NCBI GenBank assembly: GCA_034927685.1
Contig: JAYFPO010000008.1
Location: 1-64,000 of the forward strand
From: RGIG3159 sp034927685
GTDB taxonomy: Bacteria > Bacillota > Clostridia > Oscillospirales > Oscillospiraceae
Reading direction: 5' to 3'
Length of the DNA stretch: 64,000 bases
Below the pieces are notes generated by a model. The model was not told the origin of the DNA. It did no database searches and saw nothing but the letters and a program-made list of their open reading frames with translations. Positions 34,488 through 41,500 of the stretch are shown here, in pieces. Numbering within the stretch: the stretch's first letter is position 1; each line of letters opens with the position of its first letter. The translations under genes and the position numbers were made by a program.

Positions 34488-35323
34488 TGGGCCAACTCCT
34501 CTCGGATCGCGGAGAGCAGGCCCCGAAACGACGCGGCCAGCGCCGCATCGTATTCGACGGCGATCTTGCCCGCCGCGCCCAGTGCGGCAAGCCGCTCACT
34601 GTAAGGAATCCGCAGCAGTACGGGAAGCCCGCGCGCCGCGCAATATTCCTCCAGCGGGGCATAGGGGGCGTCCGTCTTGTTGATGATGACACCGCAGGGT
34701 TTTCCCAGAAGCTCTGCCAGCCGATGCACCATTTTAAAATTATGAAAACCGAAAGCGGTGGGCTCCGCCGCCAGAATGCAGAAATCCGCGTCCATCACGC
34801 TCTCCATCACGGGGCAGCCGCTGCCGGGCGGACAGTCGATGACGGTCAACTTGTCCGTGCCGGCTCCGGCGCGCAGCGCCGCCTGGATCACCGGCACCGC
34901 CGAGGCCTCTCCGGGATTCATGACGCCTGTGACCACGCGCACGCTTCCCGACCTGCCTTCTTCCACCAAACCGACCGGATGCGGCTTCTCGGAAACCGCG
35001 TTTTCCGGACAGAGAAGCGCACAGCCACCGCAGGAATGGCAGACCTCGGAGAATACCATGGGCGTTTCCCGGACAAGCACCAGCGCGTTGTACCGGCAAA
35101 ATTCCACGCACTTCCGACAGCCGGTGCATTTCGCCGCGTCAAACTCCGGGATGAGCTTGCAGACCGGCGTTTCTCTCGTGTGCGTCGGCGTCAGGAACAG
35201 ACGGCCGTTCGGTTCCTCCACGTCGCAGTCGACATAGACCGCGTCCTTTGCCGTTGCCGCGAGATTCACGGCGACAAAGGTTTTGCCGGTGCCGCCCTTG
35301 CCGCTGAGTATCGCGACCTTCAT
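34484..35323 (-). CDS. MinD-superfamily P-loop ATPase with inserted ferredoxin domain (second)
   Basis: A 279-residue paralogue of its neighbour: Walker A SGKGGTGKTF, ferredoxin cysteines CTGCRKCVEFC and CHSCGGCALLCP, then DCPPGSGCPVMESVMD and INKTDAP. The stop and start codons overlap (ATGA) on both sides. Tandem copies of this ATPase are the core of the DUF134/NifX clusters of anaerobes; dimerisation of the two is inferred. Confidence 0.92.
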   Translation of the reverse strand: MKVAILSGKGGTGKTFVAVNLAATAKDAVYVDCDVEEPNGRLFLTPTHTRETPVCKLIPEFDAAKCTGCRKCVEFCRYNALVLVRETPMVFSEVCHSCGGCALLCPENAVSEKPHPVGLVEEGRSGSVRVVTGVMNPGEASAVPVIQAALRAGAGTDKLTVIDCPPGSGCPVMESVMDADFCILAAEPTAFGFHNFKMVHRLAELLGKPCGVIINKTDAPYAPLEEYCAARGLPVLLRIPYSERLAALGAAGKIAVEYDAALAASFRGLLSAIREELAQ

Positions 35324-35676
35324 GCCCTGCCGTGAAACCCCGCGTGGAAGCTGGTGAGCACGCTGAGCTTTCCCTCCGACAATGCGTTCAGATTTTCCGC
35401 AGCGGACAGACCGTCGGCTTTGTAGACGGCAATGCCTGCGGCCTGAAATACCTTCGCGGCGTTCTGCCCGCAGCGAACGGTAATGAGCGCGTTTGCACCC
35501 TGATCCGCCACAAGCTGGGCCGCCTGAATGCCCGCGCCGCCCTGGGCTTCGGCGGCCGGATTCCCGACAAGCTCGGTCGCGCCGGTTTCCGAATGATGAA
35601 TGAGAAAATACGGCGCTCTGCCAAAGGAAACACAGATAGTTTCCCTGTCGTCGTCAACGGGAATTGCGACAATCAT
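35320..35676 (-). CDS. NifX/NifB-type small protein
   Basis: A 118-residue Nitro_FeMo-Co family protein: MIVAIPVDDDRETICVSFGR, HSETGATELVGNPAAEAQGG and GANALITVRCGQNAAKVFQA. It is the second gene of the operon; ATG 35676 follows AAGGAGG. Its start overlaps the DUF134 stop. Together with the second NifX-like protein at 31602 it brackets the ATPase core. Confidence 0.9.
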   Translation of the reverse strand: MIVAIPVDDDRETICVSFGRAPYFLIHHSETGATELVGNPAAEAQGGAGIQAAQLVADQGANALITVRCGQNAAKVFQAAGIAVYKADGLSAAENLNALSEGKLSVLTSFHAGFHGRA

Positions 35677-36050
35677 GTTTGTTCCTCCTTTTGGTTCTGC
35701 TCCATGCAGGCGCGCCGGTGTCTCCGGCACCCGCCGCAGCCGCAATACGGTTCCGCTCCGTCGCAAAGGCGGTAGTCGCCGCCCTCAATTTTGAGCGCCA
35801 GTCCATCCACCAGCGCGCGGGCAATTTTCTGGCGCGCGCTCAGATAGATCTGCTGCACGGTCGTGCGCGCGATCTTCATATATTCGCTGCACTCCTCCTG
35901 TGAAAAGCCCTCGTTGTCGATCAGGCGAATCGCTTCATATTCATCCACCGTCATGACGACACCCTCTGGGGACGGTTCCGTCTGTGCCGGTACAAACTCA
36001 TTGATTCGCGGAAGGCAACAGACCTTCCTGCATTTTTTCGGGCGAGGCAT
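35673..36050 (-). CDS. DUF134 (PF02001) HTH regulator
   Basis: A 125-residue protein: MPRPKKCRKVCCLPRINEFV at the N terminus, then a sigma70-region-4-like HTH (DEYEAIRLIDNEGFSQEECS, EYMKIARTTVQQIYLSARQK) and a Cys/His-rich C tail (CGCGGCRRHRRAC). DUF134 proteins head NifX/MinD clusters in anaerobes and are presumed transcription factors with metal-binding cysteines. ATG 36050 has AAGGAG 9 bases upstream; ATG 36071 has none. The promoter in front carries two copies of GRCATATGYC, also found before two other transcripts of this window, so this protein is the first candidate to bind it. Confidence 0.88.
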   Translation of the reverse strand: MPRPKKCRKVCCLPRINEFVPAQTEPSPEGVVMTVDEYEAIRLIDNEGFSQEECSEYMKIARTTVQQIYLSARQKIARALVDGLALKIEGGDYRLCDGAEPYCGCGGCRRHRRACMEQNQKEEQT

Positions 36051-36077
36051 TCGGCATCTCTCCTTCTCCATTCATTT

Positions 36078-36089
36078 TTGACATATGCC
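36078..36089 (+). promoter_or_regulatory. GRCATATGYC site in the DUF134 leader
   Basis: TTGACATATGCC on the plus strand, a mirror image of the copy at 36118-36129. It lies just downstream of the predicted start point of the DUF134 operon. No good -10 box lies at the right distance on the plus strand. Confidence 0.6.
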
Positions 36090-36101
36090 GCTTACATGGT
36101 A

Positions 36102-36129
36102 ATTATACAAGGAATCCGGCATATGTCAA
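36102..36129 (-). promoter_or_regulatory. Promoter of the DUF134 operon with overlapping GRCATATGYC site
   Basis: Minus strand: TTGACA (36129-36124), 16-bp spacer, TATAAT (36107-36102). TTGACATATGCC covers the -35 as in the two promoters near 11.3 and 12.4 kb. Confidence 0.8.
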
Positions 36130-36205
36130 GAACTAAATTTCCTATGCCAGAGATCCATGCGGGCAATGAATATTCTTCCCACATTCAAAAAAGAATTTTG
36201 GAAAT

Positions 36206-36246
36206 GTGAGTTTATCACGGAAGCGGCAGAAATAATATAGTATTCT
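36206..36246 (+). promoter_or_regulatory. Crp/Fnr-type promoter of the ferredoxin-thioredoxin operon
   Basis: GTGA-N5-TCAC (36206-36218) is centred at 36212 and TATTCT (36241-36246) is the -10. The 29-bp distance from site centre to -10 puts the site near -41.5, the class II activator position. There is no -35 box. Confidence 0.65.
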
Positions 36247-36278
36247 ACAGACAGAAACACAGAAGGAGGCCGATTCAC

Positions 36279-36509
36279 ATGGCTTTTGGATTAGGAAAGA
36301 AACCGGATGCGACGGATAACGCCGGGAAAACGCTGGTGGTCAACAAGCGCCGCTGTCCACAGAATCATCCCTGTCCGTCCGTGCGGGTGTGTCCCGTGGG
36401 TGCGCTGACACAGTCTGGATATGCCGCACCAATTGCGGATCAGGAGAAGTGCATCCGCTGCGGAAAGTGCGTCAAGTTCTGCCCCATGCGCGCGCTGACA
36501 CTGGAATAA
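36279..36509 (+). CDS. 4Fe-4S ferredoxin-like protein
   Basis: A 76-residue protein with N-terminal FGLGKKPDATD, a divergent cysteine group RCPQNHPCPS/VCPVGAL, and a canonical CIRCGKCVKFCP cluster near the C terminus. AGAAGGAGG lies well upstream of the ATG. It precedes the thioredoxin gene by 33 bases and both sit behind a Crp/Fnr-type site. It resembles small ferredoxins that accompany CoA-disulfide reductase/rhodanese modules; its exact partner is unknown. Confidence 0.88.
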   Translation: MAFGLGKKPDATDNAGKTLVVNKRRCPQNHPCPSVRVCPVGALTQSGYAAPIADQEKCIRCGKCVKFCPMRALTLE

Positions 36510-36542
36510 ACAAATGAATTACATGATAGGAGGGTTATACTG

Positions 36543-36851
36543 ATGTCTGTGATGACAATTACAAAGGAAAACTTCAAAAAAGAGGTGATGGAGAACGACA
36601 AGACCGTCCTCTTGGACTTTTGGGCGAGCTGGTGCGGTCCCTGCCGCATGGTCTCTCCGGTGGTGGACGAAATCGCTGCGGAAAACGTCGCTGTTCAGGT
36701 GGGCAAGATCAATGTGGATGAGCAACCGGAGCTGGCCGGAGCGTTCAATATCATGAGCATCCCCACGTTGGTGGTCATCAAGAATGGCAAGGTGGTCAAT
36801 CAATCCATTGGCGTCCGCCCGAAGCATCAAATTGTTTCCATGCTGGTTTGA
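36543..36851 (+). CDS. Thioredoxin
   Basis: A 102-residue classical thioredoxin: LDFWASWCGPCRM active site, cis-Pro in MSIPTLVVIKNG and full length of the fold. AGGAGGG lies 9-10 bases before the ATG. Co-transcribed with a ferredoxin and followed by a strong bidirectional terminator. It could reduce disulfides or persulfides made by the CoA-disulfide reductase fusion encoded 1 kb further (inference). Confidence 0.95.
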   Translation: MSVMTITKENFKKEVMENDKTVLLDFWASWCGPCRMVSPVVDEIAAENVAVQVGKINVDEQPELAGAFNIMSIPTLVVIKNGKVVNQSIGVRPKHQIVSMLV

Positions 36852-36889
36852 CCCCGCGCCCGCCGTTCCTGGGAGAACAGCATGAAGAA

Positions 36890-36930
36890 AAATCTGCCGC
36901 CCGGCGATGACGCCGGGCGGCAGATTTTTT
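36890..36930. terminator. Strong bidirectional terminator
   Basis: A 17-bp perfect stem (36890-36906 with 36911-36927), tetraloop ATGA and seven Ts. It serves the thioredoxin operon on the plus and the Crp/Fnr gene on the minus strand. Confidence 0.93.
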
Positions 36931-37586
36931 TATTCCGCGAGCTTTTGCAGGCGCTTCCGGTCGGTCAATTCCACGGCACCGCGCGAGAGGGAGACCAGCC
37001 CCTCCGACTGAAAATAGCGCAGCATCCGGGTGACGACCTCCCGCGCCGTGCCCAAATGCGCGGCGATTTTGTCGTGGGTGATCTTCAGCGTGTCGCTGCC
37101 GTCCAGTACGCTCTCCTCCAGCAAAAATCCGGCCAGGCGCGTGTCAAAGCTCTTCCACATAATCTGCTCCATGAGCCACATGACCTCCGAAAACCGGGCG
37201 GCTATGATCTGGTTGGTGTAATTGGACACCACAAGAGAACTTGCCATCAGCTTTTTATAGACGTCCGCGGGGATGACCCACAGTTCGGAGTCCTTCTCCG
37301 CTTCGATGGTGATGTCAAACTGGATATTCTGCATCATGCAGGAGGCGGAAAACAGGCAAATGTCCCGCTCAAACAGGCGATAGATCGTGACCTCTTTGCC
37401 CTCGTCCGAGAGAACAAACGCCCGAAGCTGACCGGAACGAACGACCAACAGTCCCACACAGTCGGCGCTGCCGTTGTGCAGCAGGGTTCCTTTCGGCACG
37501 GCGCGTTTCACCGCAGCGCCCTGCAATATCGCCCGCTCCTCGTCGGTCAGATGATCCCAGATGGGGAAGCATTCCGCGAGATTCAT
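36930..37586 (-). CDS. Crp/Fnr-family transcriptional regulator
   Basis: A 218-residue regulator: cyclic-nucleotide-type beta roll (about 15-125) with cysteines at FSASCM and NGSADC but no Fnr-type N-terminal Cys cluster, long helix, and HTH THDKIAAHLGTAREVVTRML. The recognition helix REVVTR keeps the Arg, Glu and Arg that in Crp (RETVGR) contact the GTGA half-site. Two GTGA-N5-TCAC sites flank this gene, before the ferredoxin-thioredoxin operon and the CoA-disulfide reductase gene, and are its probable targets. Effector unknown; redox or sulfide signals are plausible. Confidence 0.92.
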   Translation of the reverse strand: MNLAECFPIWDHLTDEERAILQGAAVKRAVPKGTLLHNGSADCVGLLVVRSGQLRAFVLSDEGKEVTIYRLFERDICLFSASCMMQNIQFDITIEAEKDSELWVIPADVYKKLMASSLVVSNYTNQIIAARFSEVMWLMEQIMWKSFDTRLAGFLLEESVLDGSDTLKITHDKIAAHLGTAREVVTRMLRYFQSEGLVSLSRGAVELTDRKRLQKLAE

Positions 37587-37650
37587 AATACGTCACGTCC
37601 TTTTCCTTCATAATCTGATTATACAAGCTTTTTCTGATCTGTCAATTTGC

Positions 37651-37691
37651 GTGACAATATCACAGAAGAAAGCGTCTGTTTTGGTTATACT
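37651..37691 (+). promoter_or_regulatory. Crp/Fnr-type promoter of the CoA-disulfide reductase gene
   Basis: GTGA-N5-TCAC (37651-37663) centred at 37657, -10 TATACT (37686-37691), 29 bp apart and without a -35 box, the same geometry as at 36206-36246. Confidence 0.68.
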
Positions 37692-37745
37692 AAAGAAAAT
37701 TCAATGTGCGTCCCTGGGCGGTCGCACGGCAAGGAGGAACAAGCT

Positions 37746-40232
37746 ATGTCGAAGGTGGTAATCGTCGGCGGCGTCGCCGGAGGGGCCAGCTGTGCCGCGC
37801 GCCTGCGCAGGCTGGATGAATCCGCGGAGATCGTTTTGCTGGAGCGCGGAGAATACATCTCCTACGCCAACTGCGGTCTGCCCTACTATGTGGGAGACGT
37901 GATCCGCTCCCGGGACGCATTGCTGGTGCAAAAGCCAGAAGTCATGCGTCAGCGGTTCCGCGTGGATGTACGCACCAAGAATGAGGTGCTTTCCATTGAC
38001 CGGGAGAAAAAGACCATCTCCGTAAAGCGGCTGGAGACGGGCGAACGCTACGAGGAGCCCTATGACAAGCTTGTGCTGGCCACCGGTTCTTCCCCCATTC
38101 GTCCGCCCATTCCCGGCATTGACTCTCCCCGTATTCGGACGCTGTGGACGGTGCCGGACACAGATGTGCTTCGGGAGATGGCGAGAGCGGAGGGAGTCCG
38201 CTCAGCGGCGGTCATCGGCGGCGGATTTATCGGTCTTGAAGTGGCCGAAAATTTGCACCGCGCCGGGCTGGAGGTCTCGATTGTGGAGATGCTGGACCAG
38301 GTCATGGCGCACATGGACTACGAGATGGCGCAGATGCTCCATGAGAACATCGAGGAAAACGGGGTGCATCTCTCTCTGGGCGACGGGGTGAATTCCTTCC
38401 AAGACGACGGCAAACAGGTGACAATTACGCTGAAAAGCGGAAAGAAGCTCCGCACGGAGCTGGTGGTCCTCTCGATCGGCGTAAGGCCAAACGGGGACCT
38501 TGCAAAGGCGGCCGGGCTTGCCGTCAACGCGCGGGGCGGCGTCGTGACCGACGCATATCTGCGCACCACCGATCCGAATATCTACGCGGTTGGCGACGTG
38601 ACGGAAGTCGAGGATCTGGTGTTCGGGGTGCGCGCGATGGTGCCGCTGGCGGGTCCTGCCAACAAACAGGGGCGCATCGCGGCCGACAATCTGGCGGGCG
38701 GCAGTGAGACCTATCGCGGCACACAGGGCACCTCGGTTGCCAAAGTGTTCGATTTGACGGCCGCAGCCACCGGGGCGAACGAGAAAACACTCATCAAACG
38801 CGGCATGGTCCGGGGACAGGATTATGAGCGCGTCATCATTGCCCAGAATTCCCACGCGAGCTACTATCCCGGCGCCATGCCCATGTTCCTGAAGCTTCTG
38901 TTTTCGATGGATGGGAAAAAACTGTTCGGCGCACAGATTGTTGGGCGCGATGGGGTGGATAAGCGCATCGACACCATCGCGACAACGCTGCGGCTGGGCG
39001 GCGGAGTCCGGGAGCTGGCGGAGCTGGAATTGGCCTACGCGCCGCCGTATTCCTCCGCCAAAGACCCGGTGAATATGGCGGGCTTCACAGCGGAGAACGT
39101 ACTGACCGGCAAGGTGCGCTTTTCCGACTGGGACGCGGTGGAAAAGCTGCCGGATGCGGTGCTTCTGGATGTGCGGGAGGACGCGGAGCGCATGGTGTTT
39201 CCACTGGAAGGCGCTGTCCACATCCCTCTGGGGCAGCTGCGCGACCGGCTGGACGAGCTGGATCGATCCAAAACCATCGTGGCGTTCTGCGCCATTGGCG
39301 TGCGCTCCTATAACGCCGTCCGCATCCTGCGGCAGCGGGGCTTCGAGCATGTGCTGCTCTATCCCGCGGGCACCCGGTTTTATCAGACCACGCACTATCA
39401 GCAGTTTGCCGAGCTTGCACAGCCGGCTGTGCAGATCGCGGACAGTGGACAGCAGGAGCTGCCGGACAGCACGCCGGCGGAGACCGTCCGGCTGGACTGC
39501 TGCGGGATGCAGTGCCCCGGTCCCATCATGAAGGTTTTTGAGAGCATCAAGGGGATGCAGAACGGCCAGATGCTGGAGGTGGCCGCTTCCGATCCCGGCT
39601 TTGTCAAGGACATTGGAGCCTGGTGCCGCCGCACCGGCAACACGCTGGTCTCCAACACGCAGCGCGGCACGGACTATGTGGCGCAGGTCCGAAAAGGGCA
39701 GACCGGAATGCCGGCAGCCACCGGACCGAAGGCGGGTGCGCCGTCCCTGATCCAGGATACGCCCCAAGGGAAAACCATCATCGTGTTCTCCGGCGATCTG
39801 GATAAGGTGTTGGCCAGCTTCATCATTGCCAACGGCGCAGCGGCGATGGGTCGTCCCGTCACCATGTTCTTTACCTTCTGGGGCCTGACCGTGCTGCGGA
39901 AAGCGGAAAAGCAGCCGGTGAAAAAGACCTTCATGGAGTCCATGTTCGGGTCCATGCTGCCGCGCGGCAGCGGAAAGCTGAAGCTCTCCCGCATGAACAT
40001 GGGCGGCATGGGAACGGCCATGATGAAAAAGATCATGAACGACAAAAATGTGGATTCGCTGGACTCGCTGATTCAAAAGGCGATCCATCAGGGCGTAAAG
40101 ATCGTGGCCTGCACCATGAGCATGGACGTCATGGGCATCAAAAAAGAGGAACTCATCGAGGGTGTGGAGCTCGGCGGCGTGGGCGCGTATCTGGGCGATG
40201 CGGAAGAATCCAACGTGAATCTGTTTATCTGA
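37746..40232 (+). CDS. CoA-disulfide reductase fused to rhodanese, TusA and DsrE-like domains
   Basis: An 828-residue cytoplasmic fusion. Residues 1-450: pyridine nucleotide-disulfide oxidoreductase with FAD motif VIVGGVAGGAS and redox Cys43 in SYANCGLPYYVGD, the same number as in staphylococcal CoA-disulfide reductase. About 465-555: rhodanese with catalytic Cys515 (VAFCAIGVRS). About 580-650: TusA-like, CCGMQCPGPI with Cys590. About 675-828: DsrE/DsrF-like with KIVACTMSMD (Cys789). Joining persulfide-forming, transferring and reducing modules in one chain suggests NAD(P)H-dependent polysulfide or CoA-persulfide metabolism. ATG 37746 follows AAGGAGG. A Crp/Fnr site precedes it and the regulator gene is divergent. 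Confidence 0.93.
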   Translation: MSKVVIVGGVAGGASCAARLRRLDESAEIVLLERGEYISYANCGLPYYVGDVIRSRDALLVQKPEVMRQRFRVDVRTKNEVLSIDREKKTISVKRLETGERYEEPYDKLVLATGSSPIRPPIPGIDSPRIRTLWTVPDTDVLREMARAEGVRSAAVIGGGFIGLEVAENLHRAGLEVSIVEMLDQVMAHMDYEMAQMLHENIEENGVHLSLGDGVNSFQDDGKQVTITLKSGKKLRTELVVLSIGVRPNGDLAKAAGLAVNARGGVVTDAYLRTTDPNIYAVGDVTEVEDLVFGVRAMVPLAGPANKQGRIAADNLAGGSETYRGTQGTSVAKVFDLTAAATGANEKTLIKRGMVRGQDYERVIIAQNSHASYYPGAMPMFLKLLFSMDGKKLFGAQIVGRDGVDKRIDTIATTLRLGGGVRELAELELAYAPPYSSAKDPVNMAGFTAENVLTGKVRFSDWDAVEKLPDAVLLDVREDAERMVFPLEGAVHIPLGQLRDRLDELDRSKTIVAFCAIGVRSYNAVRILRQRGFEHVLLYPAGTRFYQTTHYQQFAELAQPAVQIADSGQQELPDSTPAETVRLDCCGMQCPGPIMKVFESIKGMQNGQMLEVAASDPGFVKDIGAWCRRTGNTLVSNTQRGTDYVAQVRKGQTGMPAATGPKAGAPSLIQDTPQGKTIIVFSGDLDKVLASFIIANGAAAMGRPVTMFFTFWGLTVLRKAEKQPVKKTFMESMFGSMLPRGSGKLKLSRMNMGGMGTAMMKKIMNDKNVDSLDSLIQKAIHQGVKIVACTMSMDVMGIKKEELIEGVELGGVGAYLGDAEESNVNLFI

Positions 40233-40327
40233 CGGCGAAGCGACAGGCAACGCCGGAACCATGGCAGTCGGCTGGATTCCGTGTGGTTCAATTCTGGGAT
40301 CAGACTATTTTCAATCGTTTAAAAATA

Positions 40328-40368
40328 AAGAGGCTGCAGCAATCCGTTTCGTTTTGCTGCGGCCTCTT
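40328..40368. terminator. Terminator between convergent genes
   Basis: A 15-bp stem (40328-40342 with 40354-40368, one G-U pair) followed by GTCTTGTC. Confidence 0.75.
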
Positions 40369-40408
40369 GTCTTGTCAAAACACTGCCCCGCGCAGCGGAA
40401 CCGGAATG

Positions 40409-40915
40409 TCATGCGTCATAGGCCGCCAGCATCGCTTCGATCGTCCCCTGCATTTCCGCCACGGTATGCCGCCGCGCGCGGGCACAATCCTGCGCCTGAC
40501 GGCCGCAGATCAGGCAGGTCCGGCAGCCTTCACGCGACAGCTTGCGTCCGGTTTCGTCCAGTACGTCGATGTCAAAAAGCCGCCCCAGCGGATGATCCGT
40601 CTCAATTGCCGTCATGAAGACTTTGAGTTGCGCAGCGTCGCCGTCCACGCAGAGCAGCAGTTCATCGCCGGTTTTTTCATGGAATGCAAGCTGGGCGAGG
40701 ACGGGAACGTCATTTTTTTCCAGGGCTGCCAAAATCATTTGACGGCCTTCCTCAAACAGCAATCGGAGCCTTGGCGTGGTCTTGACCGGGCCGGGAATAT
40801 TCATGCAGAAGGATAGGACCGGCTTGCCGTATTCGGCGCGGAATTTCTCCTGCAACGCGCTGCGCCGCTCCCGGCAAAGGAGCATGTCCTGCAATTCGAC
40901 TGTTTCGCCTTTCAT
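40409..40915 (-). CDS. citX: Citrate lyase holo-ACP synthase, CitX type
   Basis: A 168-residue protein with CitX signatures: FCMNIPGPVKTTPRLRLLFE, HPLGRLFDIDVLDETGRKLS and CRTCLICGRQAQDCARARRH. CitX transfers the triphosphoribosyl-dephospho-CoA prosthetic group to the acyl carrier subunit of citrate lyase. AGGAGGG lies 8 bases before ATG. No citrate lyase genes (citDEF) or citG are nearby, so it is an orphan copy or its partners are elsewhere. Confidence 0.9.
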   Translation of the reverse strand: MKGETVELQDMLLCRERRSALQEKFRAEYGKPVLSFCMNIPGPVKTTPRLRLLFEEGRQMILAALEKNDVPVLAQLAFHEKTGDELLLCVDGDAAQLKVFMTAIETDHPLGRLFDIDVLDETGRKLSREGCRTCLICGRQAQDCARARRHTVAEMQGTIEAMLAAYDA

Positions 40916-41177
40916 GAGAATCCCTCCTGCTTTTCAATTGCAAACAGCGCCATCGGCAGCGCGGGTCCGTCCGGTTGCCTCGGCGGATCGACTGAACGGC
41001 GGAGGCGTCGAGGGGGACGCTGCATCATGAAAGTAATATAAGCGCAAAATGCAAAAAAAGAAAGATATATTTTCGCCATTGCGGCGCAATCACGTTTTCA
41101 CCGATCGGCTTTTCCGGGAAATTCTCCGCTGCCCCAGAGCCGATCGGGGAGGAACCAAAAATGAATTTATCCTGCAT
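40916..41177. other. Upstream region of citX
   Basis: No gene seen. It contains the presumed minus-strand citX promoter (a TATATT hexamer near 41033-41038) and the far side of the copA terminator. Confidence 0.4.
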
Positions 41178-41210
41178 CGGACCCCGTCACGCGGCGCGTG
41201 ACGGGGTCCG
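41178..41210 (-). terminator. Terminator of the csoR-copA operon
   Basis: A 15-bp perfect stem (41178-41192 with 41196-41210) and 3-base loop, 80 bases beyond the copA stop. Confidence 0.8.
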
Positions 41211-41290
41211 AAAACAAGCGGGGCATACCGCGCAGGCGCCCGCGGCGGCGGGTCTCTCTTTGGTACAGTCCGATTTTATGGCGGCCTGTC

Positions 41291-41500
41291 TTATTCGCAG
41301 CGGGTGGGGGTATAGCCTGCCTGCCGGACGGCGTCCTCCAGCATCTGGTCCGGAACCTCCCGCGAGAGCGTGACAATGGCCTTGCCGCCTTCCAGCTGGA
41401 CCTCGGCGGCGGTCACGCCGTCCACGGCCTCCAGCGCGCTTTTTACATGCGCGACGCAGTGCTGGCACATCATGCCTTCGACTTCAATGGTTTTCTTCAT
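41291..41500 (-). CDS. Possible separate CopZ-like copper chaperone from an internal start in copA
   Basis: The last 69 codons of copA form a complete CopZ-type protein (MKKTIEVEGMMCQHC ... AGYTPTRCE) with ATG at 41500-41498 and a perfect GGAGG (41513-41509) 8 bases upstream, in frame with copA. In many relatives CopZ is an independent small gene. Either the separating stop codon was lost, or both a fusion and a free chaperone are made from one frame. Which of these occurs cannot be told from sequence alone. Confidence 0.5.
   Translation of the reverse strand: MKKTIEVEGMMCQHCVAHVKSALEAVDGVTAAEVQLEGGKAIVTLSREVPDQMLEDAVRQAGYTPTRCE

Noticed and set aside
38202..40262. 686-codon open frame on the minus strand
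   Set aside because: It lies wholly antisense to the four-domain CoA-disulfide reductase gene, is His/Arg/Gln-rich without any motif, and is a typical shadow in high-GC third-position DNA.
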